The translations under genes and the position numbers were made by a program. A DNA stretch of 64,000 bases from Pseudomonas sp. AN-1 (GTDB lineage Bacteria > Pseudomonadota > Gammaproteobacteria > Pseudomonadales > Pseudomonadaceae): assembly GCF_034057115.1 (NCBI RefSeq), contig NZ_CP139195.1:1922001-1986000 (forward strand). Direction: 5' to 3'. Below the pieces are notes generated by a model. It did no database searches, had not been told where the DNA came from, and worked only from the letters and a program-made list of their open reading frames with translations. Shown here in pieces: positions 8,212 through 21,689 of this stretch; within the stretch, counting starts at the first letter, position 1, and every line of letters starts with the position of its first letter.

Positions 8212-9570
8212 TCACTTCGCCCACTGCGCCGTGTCTTCCAGCGCGCGCTCGAAGCGTTCGAGCAGCAGGCCCATCTCCTGTTCGTCGATGATCAGCGGCG
8301 GGCAGAAGGCGATGGCGTCGCCCATGGCGCGGGTGATCAGGCCGTGCTGCTGGGCGCGGCCGGCCAGGTAGCGGCCGAGGGTGCCGGTGGCCTGGTACGG
8401 CGCCTTGCTGTCCTTGTCGCCGACCAGTTCGACCGCGGCGATCAGGCCGCAGCCACGCACCTCGCCAACCAGCGGGTGGTCGGAGAAGCGGCGCAGCGCG
8501 GCGTGCATGCGCTCGCCCATGGCCGCGGCGTGGGCGACCAGGTTCTCCTCCTCGATGATCTTCAGGTTCTCCAGCGCCACCGCGGTGGCCACCGGGTGGC
8601 CGCTGGCGGTGAAGCCGTGGCCGAGGGTGCCGAGCTCGCCGCTCTGCGCCTCGATCGGCTGGTACACCGCGTCGTTGATCAGCACCGCGGCGATCGGCTG
8701 GTAGGACGAGGACAGCTGCTTGGACACCACCATGATGTCCGGGCGGATGCCGAAGGTCTGGCTGCCGAACATGTTGCCGGTACGGCCGAAGCCGCAGATC
8801 ACCTCGTCGGCGATCACCAGGATGTCGTACTTGCGGCAGACCTGCTGGACCTTGGTCCAGTAGGTGTGCGGCGGCACGATGACGCCGCCGGCGCCCATCA
8901 GCGGCTCGCCGATGAAGGCGGCGATGGTTTCCGGGCCCTCGGCGAGGATGCGCTGCTCCAGCTCGGCGGCCAGGCGGTCGGCGAACTGCTCCTCGCTCTC
9001 GCCCGGCAGCGCGTGGCGGTAGTGGTGCGGGCAGCCGACGTGCAGGAAGCCCGGCAGCGGCAGGCCGAAGCCGCGGTGGTTGGCCGGCAGGCCGGTGAGG
9101 CTGGCGCTGGCCACGGTGATGCCGTGGTAGGCGTTGGTGCGGGCGATGAACTTGTTCTTCTCCGGCTTGCCGAGGGCGTGGTTGCGGTACCACACCAGCT
9201 TGACCACGGTGTCGTTGGCCTCGGAGCCGGAGTTGGTGAAGAACACCTTGCTCATCGGCACCGGCGCCATCTGGATCAGCTTCTCGGCCAGCTCGATGCT
9301 CGGCCGGTGCGCCTTGTGGCTGAACAGGTGGTAGAACGGCAGGGTCTCGAGCTGCTGCTGCGCGGCGCGGATCAGGCGCTGGTTGCTGAAGCCCAGCGCG
9401 GCGCTCCACAGCCCCGACATGCCTTCGATGTAGTCCTTGCCCTGTTCGTCGTAGACGTACACGCCTTCGCCGCGCTCGATGATCAGCGGGCCCTGCTCCT
9501 GGTGCAGGCGGGCGTTGGTGTAGGGGTGCAGCTGGTAGTGGATGTCCTTCTCTTGCAGCGATTGGCTCAT
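8212..9570 (-). CDS. Class III (omega) aminotransferase, PLP-dependent
   Basis: A 452-residue fold-type I aminotransferase resembling SpuC-type omega-aminotransferases. It shows the cofactor-binding motif TNSGSEAND, the aspartate motif IADEVICGFGRTG, and K284 in VVSKQLSSS as the Schiff-base lysine. Substrates of this group are terminal amines such as polyamine-derived or omega-amino acids, with pyruvate or 2-oxoglutarate as acceptor. ATG at 9570 is chosen over the upstream ATG at 9597 because GGAG lies at the right distance and the family N-terminus starts there. It is downstream of lhgO and glaH on the same strand, so it may feed amino-acid carbon (for example 5-aminovalerate to glutarate semialdehyde) into that route. 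The substrate is inferred. Confidence 0.88.
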   Translation of the reverse strand: MSQSLQEKDIHYQLHPYTNARLHQEQGPLIIERGEGVYVYDEQGKDYIEGMSGLWSAALGFSNQRLIRAAQQQLETLPFYHLFSHKAHRPSIELAEKLIQMAPVPMSKVFFTNSGSEANDTVVKLVWYRNHALGKPEKNKFIARTNAYHGITVASASLTGLPANHRGFGLPLPGFLHVGCPHHYRHALPGESEEQFADRLAAELEQRILAEGPETIAAFIGEPLMGAGGVIVPPHTYWTKVQQVCRKYDILVIADEVICGFGRTGNMFGSQTFGIRPDIMVVSKQLSSSYQPIAAVLINDAVYQPIEAQSGELGTLGHGFTASGHPVATAVALENLKIIEEENLVAHAAAMGERMHAALRRFSDHPLVGEVRGCGLIAAVELVGDKDSKAPYQATGTLGRYLAGRAQQHGLITRAMGDAIAFCPPLIIDEQEMGLLLERFERALEDTAQWAK

Positions 9571-9609
9571 GACGCACGCTCCATGGGGGTTGGGCAAGGC
9601 ATTCGGGGC

Positions 9610-10839
9610 TCAGGCGGTCTGGCGCTGCCTGTTGAACCCGGGCAGGTCGGCGAGCTGGGCGTCGATCTGCTCGATGATGTAGGCACCGATCGGGATGGCC
9701 GAGGTGGCCGCCGGCGACGGCGCGTTGCACACGTTGACGCTGCGCCGGGTGTTGCGGAACAGGAAGTCCTCGATCAGCTTGCCCTCGCGGGACACCGCCT
9801 GGGCGCGCACGCCCGCCGGGTAGGGCTTGAGATCCTTGAGTTCGATGCTCGGGCAGTACTTGCGCACTTCCTGCAGGTAGCCGCGCTTGAACAGCGAGTT
9901 GCGCATCTCGACCAGGCCGGGGCGCAGGTTGTTCTTCAGCACCTTGAGGATGCCCGGGTCGGTGAGCATGGCGAAGGTGTCGGACAGCGAGATGTCGCGC
10001 TTGCGGTAGCCCTCGCGCTTGAGCGCCAGCACCGCGTTGGGGCCGACGGTGACGGTGCCGTCGATCATCCGCGTCAGGTGCACGCCGAGGAACGGCATGG
10101 ACGGGTCGGGGATCGGGTAGATCAGGTGGTTGACGATGCGGTTGTGCTCGGCCGGCAGCAGGTAGTACTCGCCGCGGAACGGGCAGATGCTGAAGCCCGG
10201 GTCGAGGCCGAGCATGCGCACCACGCGGTCGGCCATCAGCCCCGAGCAGGAGACCATGAAGCGGCTGCTGAACTCGCCGGCCGAGGTCTTCACCACCATT
10301 TCGGTGGGGCGCTCGTCGAGGCCGATCACCTCGGTGCCGTAGCGGATCTCGCCGCCGCGCATCTGGAACTCGCGGGCCATGGCCGCGGTGACTTCGGCGT
10401 AGCTGACGATGCCGCTGGAGGGCACGAAGATGCCGCCGATGCCGGTGATGTTCGGCTCGCGCTCGCGCAGCTGTTCGGCGCTCAGCCATTCGCGCTCCAG
10501 GCCGTTGGCAGCGGTGCGCTCCCACAGCGCCTTCATCCGCTGCATCTCCAGCTCGTTGGTGGCGACCAGCAGCTTGCCGCACTCGTCGAAGCGGATGCCG
10601 TTCTCGGTGCAGAACTCCTTGGTCGCGCGGTTGCCGGCCAGGCAGAACTTGGCCTTGAGGCTGCCGGGGGTGTAGTAGACGCCGGCGTGGATCACACCGC
10701 TATTGTGGCCGGTCTGGTGGCGCGCCGGAGCGGATTCCTTCTCCAGCAGCAGCATCCGGCGGTCCGGGTAGGCGCGGAGCAGTTGCATGGCGGTGGACAT
10801 GCCGATGATGCCGCCGCCGATGATGATGAAGTCGTACAC
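9610..10839 (-). CDS. lhgO: L-2-hydroxyglutarate oxidase
   Basis: A 409-residue FAD-dependent DAO-family oxidase, closely similar along its length to E. coli LhgO. It begins YDFIIIGGGIIGMSTAMQLL (FAD-binding GxGxxG) and contains HQTGHNSGVIHAGVYYTPGS and CNAPSPAATSAIPIGAYI near the end. It oxidises L-2-hydroxyglutarate to 2-oxoglutarate and passes electrons to the membrane quinone pool. The start is GTG at 10839, preceded by AGAAGGG. An in-frame extension to 11919 exists but overlaps glaH and is not coding. It directly follows glaH, whose product is its substrate. Confidence 0.95.
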   Translation of the reverse strand: MYDFIIIGGGIIGMSTAMQLLRAYPDRRMLLLEKESAPARHQTGHNSGVIHAGVYYTPGSLKAKFCLAGNRATKEFCTENGIRFDECGKLLVATNELEMQRMKALWERTAANGLEREWLSAEQLREREPNITGIGGIFVPSSGIVSYAEVTAAMAREFQMRGGEIRYGTEVIGLDERPTEMVVKTSAGEFSSRFMVSCSGLMADRVVRMLGLDPGFSICPFRGEYYLLPAEHNRIVNHLIYPIPDPSMPFLGVHLTRMIDGTVTVGPNAVLALKREGYRKRDISLSDTFAMLTDPGILKVLKNNLRPGLVEMRNSLFKRGYLQEVRKYCPSIELKDLKPYPAGVRAQAVSREGKLIEDFLFRNTRRSVNVCNAPSPAATSAIPIGAYIIEQIDAQLADLPGFNRQRQTA

Positions 10840-10925
10840 CTTGTCTGCCCTTCTTCTGGAATGGTGGTTATGGGGCACGCGGGGACGACGCACGCAAGCC
10901 GTCCCCGCGAATGGCGAGCAGAACC

Positions 10926-11900
10926 TTACTGGCGCGGCTGGCGCAAGACCTTCTTGTGGGTGAAGTAACCGCGCTGGCGCATCAGCTCGCGGCGCAGGCC
11001 GGGATGGGCGATGAAGCGGTCGCGGCCGTGCAGCCAGCAGTGGTTGTTGATCAGCAGGAAGCTGCCCACCGGCACGCGCACCGACAGCTTGGCTGGGCTG
11101 TTCTCGATGGAGTCGCCGAGATCGGCCAGCCAGTTGCCTTCCTCGAAGTTCTTCGGCTGCACGAACTGGTCGATGTAGCTGATGATCGGCCGGCCGGCGA
11201 CGTCGGTGTCGAACACCGCGTGCCAGATGTCCTTGGTCACGTTCTTGCTCGGCGGCGCGCTCCAGCGCATCTCGCGACGGGCCAGCGGGTGGGTGTAGAA
11301 GTGCTCCAGCCCCTCCCAGTCGTCCAGGTGCAGCAGCAGCGAGTTGCCGCCTTCCATGTTCTGCTCGTCGATCTTCAGCATCAGCACGTAGTCGGTGTCC
11401 TGCTCGACGAAGGTGCCGTCGGTGTGCAGCTCCATCACCCGGTGGGCCTGGCGCAGGTAGCTGTCGGAGTTGTCCTCGTTCTTCACCACGAAGCGCGCGT
11501 AGTACTGGCCGCTCATGGCGTCGTAGTTGGAACGGCCGAACAGGTGGGCCACCGCGGTGGTGAACTTGACCATGTCCTCGGCCTGCTCCACCGAATCCAG
11601 CCCCTCGGGGGTGATCAGCAGGGCGCCGGTATCGCGGTCGGCCAGGCTGTCGATCAGCAGCGGCTGCAGGGTGTGGGCGCACAGCTCGTCGAGCAGGCGC
11701 GCGCAGCGGAAGCGCAGGAACGACTTGTACTCCAGCGCCTGCACCGGGTAGTCGGCGGTCGCGGCGAGGTAGGCCTCGACGGTGCTGCGCGGGAAGGTCA
11801 GCTGCAGCAGACGCGGCGAGATCGCCGACGGCGCCAGGGTGAAGCCCTGCGGCTCGACGGGCTGGGCGACGGAAGGCTTGAGTTGGACAACGCTGGACAT
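10926..11900 (-). CDS. glaH: Glutarate 2-hydroxylase (CsiD/GlaH)
   Basis: A 324-residue Fe(II)/2-oxoglutarate-dependent dioxygenase, the same length as E. coli CsiD/GlaH. The metal-binding HTD lies at residues 159-161 and the distal histidine falls in the [12 protein letters not shown] region near the C-terminus. It converts glutarate to L-2-hydroxyglutarate, a step in lysine/5-aminovalerate breakdown, and LhgO then regenerates 2-oxoglutarate. The start ATG at 11900 has AGGAG nine bases upstream. The gene is read from the promoter at 11966-11994 and is divergent from a GntR regulator. Confidence 0.95.
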   Translation of the reverse strand: MSSVVQLKPSVAQPVEPQGFTLAPSAISPRLLQLTFPRSTVEAYLAATADYPVQALEYKSFLRFRCARLLDELCAHTLQPLLIDSLADRDTGALLITPEGLDSVEQAEDMVKFTTAVAHLFGRSNYDAMSGQYYARFVVKNEDNSDSYLRQAHRVMELHTDGTFVEQDTDYVLMLKIDEQNMEGGNSLLLHLDDWEGLEHFYTHPLARREMRWSAPPSKNVTKDIWHAVFDTDVAGRPIISYIDQFVQPKNFEEGNWLADLGDSIENSPAKLSVRVPVGSFLLINNHCWLHGRDRFIAHPGLRRELMRQRGYFTHKKVLRQPRQ

Positions 11901-11965
11901 GGCGGGCGCTCCTGGACAAGACGACAATGGGTTGAGACGTTTTTGTTTACTGTCGGCGTATTTGA

Positions 11966-11994
11966 AAAATATCGACATTTTTATCGCGTGTCAA
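11966..11994 (-). promoter_or_regulatory. Sigma70-type promoter for glaH-lhgO
   Basis: On the minus strand TTGACA (11994-11989) and TATTTT (11971-11966) are separated by exactly 17 bases, in an AT-rich stretch between glaH and the divergent regulator. The regulator probably binds in this 178-base spacer, but I could not pick out a convincing operator palindrome. Confidence 0.75.
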
Positions 11995-12078
11995 AAATTT
12001 CCAACACCTGCGGACGAAAGGCGCAGTCAGCCCGCCATTGGGTATGATGGCCGGGCACCACGAGGAAGGACGGCGAAC

Positions 12079-12783
12079 ATGGAAACCCTTGTTTCCCAAG
12101 AGAATCTGGCGATCCGCGGGCATGAGCTGCTCAAGCGCGACATCATTCGCGGCGTGTTCCGCCCCGGCGAGAAGCTGCTGATGAGCGGCCTGAAGGCGCG
12201 CTACGGGCTGGGCGTCGGCCCGCTGCGCGAGGCGCTGTCGCAGCTGGTGGCCGAGCGCCTGGTGGTGGTCATCAGCCAGCGCGGCTACCGGGTGGCGCCG
12301 ATGTCGCTCGGCGAGCTGTTCGATATTTACGACGCCCGCGCCAACCTGGAGGCCATGCTCCTCGGCCTGGCCATCGAGCGCGGCGACGACGCCTGGGAGG
12401 CGGAGATCCTCGCCCGTGCCCACACCCTGACCAAGGTGGTGGAGGTGCGCAACGCCGAGGAGCAGCTGAGCCTGTGGGACACCCGCCACAAGGCGTTTCA
12501 CACCGCCATCGTCGCCGGCTGCGGCTCGCCGCAGCTGCTGCAGGTGCGCGCCTACCTGTTCGACCAGGCCGAGCGCTACCGCCACCTGTGGCTGCAGCAC
12601 ACGGTGTTCTCCGAGCAGGCGCTGGAGGCCAAGCGCCGCGAGCACGCCACGCTGATCGAGGCGATCCTCGCCCGCGACCAGGAGCGCGCCTGCCAGCTGA
12701 TGCGCGAGCATCTGATGGGGCCGGTGCCGATCATCACCGAGCTGATGAAGGTCCAGGACGGAGCTCGCCGGCCCTCCGCCTAG
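12079..12783 (+). CDS. GntR/FCD family regulator of the glutarate genes (CsiR-like)
   Basis: A 234-residue protein. The N-terminal winged helix spans about residues 12-75 (GEKLLMSGLKARYGLGVGPLREALSQL) and the rest is a helical FCD ligand-binding domain with histidines typical of metal/carboxylate binding. It is divergent from glaH across a single regulatory spacer. This is the arrangement known for CsiR, a repressor released by glutarate or 2-hydroxyglutarate, in E. coli and Pseudomonas putida. The ATG at 12079 has a GAGGAAGGA ribosome site. The ligand assignment is by analogy. Confidence 0.88.
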   Translation: METLVSQENLAIRGHELLKRDIIRGVFRPGEKLLMSGLKARYGLGVGPLREALSQLVAERLVVVISQRGYRVAPMSLGELFDIYDARANLEAMLLGLAIERGDDAWEAEILARAHTLTKVVEVRNAEEQLSLWDTRHKAFHTAIVAGCGSPQLLQVRAYLFDQAERYRHLWLQHTVFSEQALEAKRREHATLIEAILARDQERACQLMREHLMGPVPIITELMKVQDGARRPSA

Positions 12784-12888
12784 GCGGCGGCCAGCCGCCA
12801 TGGCATAGTGCCACGAACCACGAAAAGTGATCGGCGTCACGGAATTCGCCAGAATAACAACCTGCCGAGCAGGTGGGGGTGGGTGAGC

Positions 12889-14490
12889 ATGGGACTCAGA
12901 AGCTGGCAGCCTGAGGGAGGCTACTGGTGGCGCATGGCGCTGACCGGCAGCCTCGGGATCGTCATCGCCCTCGTTTCCTACCTGTACGGCGCCGCCCTCG
13001 AGCGCGACATCGAGACCCGCGAGTTCCAGCGCCTCGCCCAGGTGCAGTACCAGAACACCCGGGAACTGCTGCGCCGCTCGACCCAGGTGCTGCTCGCCTT
13101 CCGCGGCTTCTTCGCCGCCTCCGAGCAGGTCGAGCGTGACGAGTACGCACGCTTCGCCGGCGAAATCCTCGCCCACTACCCGGAAATCTACGCCATCCAC
13201 TGGGCGCCGAAGGTCGTCCCGGCGCAACGGGCGGCCCTGGAGGCCGAGATCCGCGCCCTGCAGGCCGTGCCGCTGGGCATCTTCGACACCGACGCCCGGG
13301 GCAAGCTTCTCTACCCTGCCACCGCGCGCGAGCTGTACTTCCCGGTCCAGTACGCCGAGCCGTACGCCGCCAACCGCAAGGTGGTCGGCCTCGACACCCT
13401 GGGGCGCTCGACCAACCAGACCGCCATCCGCGCGGCGACGGCCAGCGGCGAGCAGCAGCTCACCCCGGTGTTCCCGCTGATCCAGGACCCGGACGGCCCG
13501 CTGGCGACCGCGCTCTATCAGCCGGTGTTCGCGAGCGACCTGCCGACCGCCAGCGCCGAGCAGCGCCAGCAGGCGCTGCAGGGCTTCCTGATCCTCCTGC
13601 TGCGGCCCAGCCTGCTGGTCGAAGGCCTGCCCTTCGGCGAACGCAAGATCGCCGTGCGCCTGTACGACCGGCAGGACGCCCAGCTGGCGGCCATCCATCC
13701 GCGCGGCGCCAGCCTGCAGGAGCCGGCGGAGAACGTGGTGCACCACGAGCTGCGGGTGCCCGGTCGCACCTGGGTCATGGAGTTCGTGGCCGAGGAAGGC
13801 TTCGGCGAGAGCCTGCACATCCAGCCCGTGTTGCTGATGCTGTCCCTGCTGCTGCTGACCGGGGCCAGCCTGGTCTTCCTCGACCGCTCCCACCGCAGCT
13901 CGCAGGCCCTGCAGACGACCAATGCCGAACTGCTGCGCCGCCAGCAGGAGCTGGACGACCTGGCCCACTACGATCCGCTGACCGGACTGCCCAATCGCCT
14001 GCTGCTCTACGACCGCATCGCCATGGCGCTCGCCGCTCAGCGCCGCCAGGGCGGCAGCCTGGCGGTGTGCGTGCTGGACCTGGACGGCTTCAAGACGATC
14101 AACGACCGCTTCGGCCACCCGGCGGGCGACCTGGTGCTGCGCGAGGTGGCGCGGCGCCTGCAGGCGCTGGTGCGCTCCAGCGACACCGCGGCGCGCCTGG
14201 GCGGCGACGAGTTCGTCGTGCTGCTGCCGGGGCTGGCTGCCGGTGCGACGCTGCACCAGCTCATGCAGCGCCTGATCGCCCGGCTGGGCGAACCCATCGC
14301 CCTCGCGGATGACGGACCGCAGGTGCAGGTATCGACCAGCATCGGCATCGCCTTCGCCGACGGCCAGCAGAGCGTCGACAGCCTGATCCACCAGGCCGAT
14401 GTCGCCATGTATCAGGCCAAGCATGTCGGCAAGGGCTGCTATCGAATTTACGGCGCGCCTGCTGTCTCAGTTGAACAGGCCGGCGTCTGA
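12889..14490 (+). CDS. Membrane-bound CHASE-GGDEF diguanylate cyclase
   Basis: About 533 residues. A transmembrane segment near residues 14-34 is followed by a periplasmic CHASE sensor domain (FAGEILAHYPEIYAIHWAPK region) and a second transmembrane segment (PVLLMLSLLLLTGASLVFL). A cytoplasmic GGDEF domain comes last. The catalytic motif GGDEF is intact at residues 438-442 and an inhibitory I-site RSSD lies five residues before it (429-432), so it should make cyclic di-GMP and be product-inhibited. No EAL domain follows. The start at 12889 is preferred because it gives the usual short N-terminus before the first membrane segment; the frame is open further upstream to 12808. Confidence 0.9.
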   Translation: MGLRSWQPEGGYWWRMALTGSLGIVIALVSYLYGAALERDIETREFQRLAQVQYQNTRELLRRSTQVLLAFRGFFAASEQVERDEYARFAGEILAHYPEIYAIHWAPKVVPAQRAALEAEIRALQAVPLGIFDTDARGKLLYPATARELYFPVQYAEPYAANRKVVGLDTLGRSTNQTAIRAATASGEQQLTPVFPLIQDPDGPLATALYQPVFASDLPTASAEQRQQALQGFLILLLRPSLLVEGLPFGERKIAVRLYDRQDAQLAAIHPRGASLQEPAENVVHHELRVPGRTWVMEFVAEEGFGESLHIQPVLLMLSLLLLTGASLVFLDRSHRSSQALQTTNAELLRRQQELDDLAHYDPLTGLPNRLLLYDRIAMALAAQRRQGGSLAVCVLDLDGFKTINDRFGHPAGDLVLREVARRLQALVRSSDTAARLGGDEFVVLLPGLAAGATLHQLMQRLIARLGEPIALADDGPQVQVSTSIGIAFADGQQSVDSLIHQADVAMYQAKHVGKGCYRIYGAPAVSVEQAGV

Positions 14491-14530
14491 CGCCACCCCG
14501 GCCTGCCCTTCGACTCGCGGGAACGACCTG

Positions 14531-14851
14531 ATGAAGAATCTGCTGTGCACCCTGCTCGGCCTGTGGGCCAGCGCCCTTGCCCCCTTCGCCCTGGCCGACC
14601 ACGACCGCTACGACGACCGCCGCTGGTGGCGCGACGGCTGGGAGGACGAGCGCAAGGAGGAGTTCCGCGACGGCCCGTGCCGGGTGAAGCTCGAATCCAA
14701 GCGCGACGAATTCAAGCGCGAGATCAAGTGCAAGGACGGTCGCGGCGCCTGGTGGCGCGGCGAGTGGAAGGACGAGTTCCGCGACGGTCGCTGCCGGGTC
14801 AAGCAGGACGTCAAGCGCGACGAGTTCAAGGAAGAGGTGAAGTGCGACTGA
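14531..14851 (+). CDS. Small secreted protein with two 23-residue repeats
   Basis: A 106-residue protein with a clear Sec signal peptide ([20 protein letters not shown], cleavage after ALA near residue 22). The mature part is very charged and holds two tandem units, residues 45-67 and 83-105, of the pattern FRDGxCRVK...KRDEFKxExKC. Each unit has two cysteines, so one disulfide per unit is plausible in the periplasm. No family is recognised. It lies 40 bases after the cyclase gene and 17 bases before the serine dehydratase, all on the plus strand. Confidence 0.8.
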   Translation: MKNLLCTLLGLWASALAPFALADHDRYDDRRWWRDGWEDERKEEFRDGPCRVKLESKRDEFKREIKCKDGRGAWWRGEWKDEFRDGRCRVKQDVKRDEFKEEVKCD

Positions 14852-14868
14852 GCACGGGAGTGTCGGCC

Positions 14869-16950
<2,082 letters not shown>

Positions 16951-16954
<4 letters not shown>

Positions 16955-17819
16955 GCCGGCTCCTCCTCGTCGGCGCCGAGGTAGGCGGCGATCACCTTCG
17001 GGTCGCTGCGGATCGCCGCCGGCGCGCCCTCGGCGATCACCTCGCCGTGGTCGAGCACCACGATGTGGTCGCAGATGCCCATCACCATGCCCATGTCGTG
17101 CTCGATCAGCAGCACGCTGAGGGCGTGCTGCTCGCGCAGGCGGCGGATGATGGCGCCGAGCGCCACGGTCTCGGCCGGGTTGAGGCCGGCGGCCGGCTCG
17201 TCCAGGCACAGCAGCTGCGGGCGGGTGCACATGGCGCGGGCGATCTCCAGACGGCGCTGCTGGCCGTAGGCCAGTTCGCCGGCCAGGCGGTTGGCGCAGT
17301 CGACCAGATCGACCAGCTCCAGCCAGTAGAAGGCATGGGCCAGCGCCTGCTCCTCGGCGCGGCGGAAAGCCGGGGTGTTGAGCACGCCGGCCAGCAGGCT
17401 GCGGTTCAGCCACAGGTGCTGGGCCACCAGCAGGTTCTCCAGCACCGACATCTCGCGGAACAGGCGGATGTTCTGGAAGGTGCGCGCCAGGCCGGCGCGG
17501 TTGACCCGGTGGGTGCCCCCGAACAGCTTGTACCACAGCCGGCTGGCGAACTGCCGCGGGCGCACGAAGTCGCCCGGGCGGAACGGCTCGCCGAGCACCT
17601 GCAGCACGTCGGTGCGGCGCCCGCGGGCGTTGAGCTGGATGCTGCCGGCAGTGGCGCGGTAGAAGCCGGTCAGGCAGTTGAACACCGTGGTCTTGCCGGC
17701 GCCGTTGGGGCCGATCAGCGCGGTGATCGAGCCGCGGCGCACGCCCAGGCTGACCTCGTGCAGCGCGCGGATGCCGCCGAACTGCATGCACAGGCGCTCG
17801 ACGCGCAGGATCTCGTCGC

Positions 17820-17823
<4 letters not shown>
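16951..17823 (-). CDS. livG: Branched-chain amino-acid ABC transporter ATP-binding protein LivG
   Basis: A 290-residue ABC ATPase with Walker A GPNGAGKTT, signature LAYGQQRRLEIARA and Walker B LLCLDEPAAGL. It carries the long insertion between Walker A and the Q-loop and the C-terminal BPD-type extension usual for LivG. It pairs with LivF under the LivH/LivM channel. It overlaps livM by four bases upstream and livF by four bases downstream. Confidence 0.95.
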
Positions 17824-19999
<2,176 letters not shown>

Positions 20000-20044
20000 G
20001 CGTGTCGCCTCAGGGGAGAACTGTGGGAGGGCGGGCCTGCAGCA

Positions 20045-20129
20045 CCGTAGGGTGGAAAACGACCGCAGGTCTTTTCCACCACCTCACGCTTTCGGTGGAA
20101 AACCGCTGCGCGGGTTTTCCACCCTACGG
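20045..20129. repeat. Inverted-repeat element, family 2, copy 1
   Basis: Outer arms CCGTAGGGTGGAAAAC (20045-20060) and its exact reverse complement (20114-20129) enclose a second, inner set of TTTTCCACC/GGTGGAAAA repeats. It lies between the transporter binding-protein gene and livH. A related copy is at 56147-56233. Confidence 0.75.
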
Positions 20130-20160
20130 ATCGGAGATGCCCGCCTTTACCGGACTCGCC

Positions 20161-21285
20161 TCATGGCAACTGGTGGTACTTGCCCTGGTCGTCCCACTGG
20201 TAGAGCACGTAGTCGCTGACCTTGAGGTCGCCCTTGGCGTCCCACGCCTTGGGCCCCATCACCGTCGGCACGCTGTTGCTCTTCAGCCACTCGCTGGCCT
20301 TGGCCAGATCGTTGGAGCCGACCGCGTTGAAGGCCGCCGCCATGGCCTGCAGCGAGGCGTAGGCGTACAGGGTGTAGCCCTCCGGCTCGTAGCCGCCGGC
20401 ACGCAGCTTCTCGATCACCGCCTGGCCGTCGGCGATCTTGCGCGGGTCGGCGCCGAAGGTCATGTAGGCGCCCTTGACGTACTGCGGCCCGCCGGCGGTG
20501 GTGACCATCTCGTCGGTGACCACGCCGTCGCCGGAGACGAAGTGGGCGGTCAGGCCCTGCTCGCGCATCTGCCGCAGCAGCGGACCGGCCTCCGGGTGCA
20601 GGCCGCCGAAGTAGACCACGTCGACCTCGGCCGCGCGCAGCTTGGTGACCAGCGCGTTGAAGTCCTTCTCGCCGCGGGTCAGCCCCTCGTAGAGCACCTC
20701 GCTGACACCGCGCTCCTTGAGCCGCGCGCGGGTGGCGTCGGCGATGCCCTGGCCGTAGGTGTCCTTGTCGTGGATCAGCGCCACCCGCTGGCCCTTGAGG
20801 GTGTCGACGATGAAGTCGGCGGCGACCTGGCCCTGCTGGTCGTCGCGCCCGCACATGCGGAACATGCCGGTCAGGCCGCGCTCGGTGACCTGCGGGTTGG
20901 TCGAGCCGGGGGTGATGGTGAGGATGCCGGCCTCGTCGTAGACCACCGAGGCGGGGATGGTCGACGACGAGCAGAAGTGACCAATCACCCCGGCGACCTG
21001 CTCCTGGTCGACCAGGCGGTTGGCCACCGCCACCGCCTGCTTCGGCTCGCAGGCGTCGTCGCCCTTGACCAGCTTGATCGGCTCGCCGTTGATGCCGCCG
21101 GCGGCGTTGATGTCGGCCGCCGCCTGGGTCGCCCCGCGCCAGTACTGCTCGCCGATGGCCGCGCTGGGGCCGGTGTGCGGCCCGGCCACGCCGATCAGCA
21201 CGTCGGCGTGGACCTGCGAAGACAGGCCCAGCGCGGCGCCTACCGCGAGGGCGAGAAAGCCTTTTCCTGCAATCTTCTGCGTCAT
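20161..21285 (-). CDS. livK: Periplasmic substrate-binding protein of the liv-type transporter
   Basis: A 374-residue periplasmic binding protein of the hydrophobic amino-acid transporter family (LivK/BraC-like). The signal peptide MTQKIAGKGFLALAVGAALG ends after VHA at about residue 31. Family signatures follow: AGPHTGPSAAIGEQYWRGA, DDACEPKQAVAVANRLV and HFCSSSTIPAS, then YFGGLHPEAG. It captures leucine-like or other amino acids and delivers them to LivH/LivM. AGGAG precedes the ATG at 21285. Genomes of this group carry several such systems, so the exact ligand is open. The gene symbol is at family level. Confidence 0.92.
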   Translation of the reverse strand: MTQKIAGKGFLALAVGAALGLSSQVHADVLIGVAGPHTGPSAAIGEQYWRGATQAAADINAAGGINGEPIKLVKGDDACEPKQAVAVANRLVDQEQVAGVIGHFCSSSTIPASVVYDEAGILTITPGSTNPQVTERGLTGMFRMCGRDDQQGQVAADFIVDTLKGQRVALIHDKDTYGQGIADATRARLKERGVSEVLYEGLTRGEKDFNALVTKLRAAEVDVVYFGGLHPEAGPLLRQMREQGLTAHFVSGDGVVTDEMVTTAGGPQYVKGAYMTFGADPRKIADGQAVIEKLRAGGYEPEGYTLYAYASLQAMAAAFNAVGSNDLAKASEWLKSNSVPTVMGPKAWDAKGDLKVSDYVLYQWDDQGKYHQLP

Positions 21286-21454
21286 GGAGAGCTCCTGGGT
21301 AGGGGGAATGGTGCTCGCAGGTATCCGGCAAGGGGCATGCCGACCCTCTGCAGAATCGGCATAACACACTCCACCTCTATGTTTTTAGCCTATGAAGCGC
21401 ACCTGCGCAGGGCGCCCGGGCGTTTTCTTCGGCCATTTCCACCCGGGCCTTCCC

Positions 21455-21660
21455 GCCTCTCGCGCGTCGAGGTAGTCGATTTCCGGATAGTCGGCGACCA
21501 CCGTCGCCATCCCCGGCTCAGCCGATCAACCCCATGAACTCCTCTTCAGCGATCTGCCGCACCCCCAGCTCTTCGGCCTTGTCCAGCTTCGACTTACCCG
21601 GCTTCTGGCCGACCACCAACAGCGTGGTCTTCGAGACAGGGCTGACATGTTCGGGGCTCC
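21455..21660 (-). pseudogene. Two C-terminal gene remnants (YPEI tail and BRCT tail)
   Basis: On the minus strand, 21655-21518 encodes SPVSKTTLLVVGQKPG, then KSKLDKAEELGV and a stop. This is the C-terminal half of a BRCT domain with no start and nothing recognisable before it. Just beyond it, 21510-21460 reads ATVVADYPEIDYLD, which matches the tail LAVVNYPEIECPDE of the protein at 22452. Neither piece is a plausible gene. The 21286-21689 stretch otherwise holds only the upstream region of the binding-protein gene. Confidence 0.6.
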
Positions 21661-21689
21661 TTGCAGTCATGGTTCGTCCATGCAGACAC

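Noticed and set aside
8344-10968. Plus-strand open frame of 874 codons opposite the aminotransferase and lhgO
   Set aside because: Shadow of high-GC genes: its composition is dominated by Ala/Gly/Val/Gln/His, there is no motif, and the opposite strand carries clear enzyme families.
10840-11919. N-terminal extension of lhgO through glaH
   Set aside because: LhgO homologs begin at the YDFIIIGGG Rossmann motif; the extension lies in the wrong frame of glaH.
11901-12078. A specific CsiR operator (TTGT-N6-ACAA type) in the glaH regulatory spacer
   Set aside because: I searched the spacer by eye and found a clear promoter but no convincing match to that palindrome.
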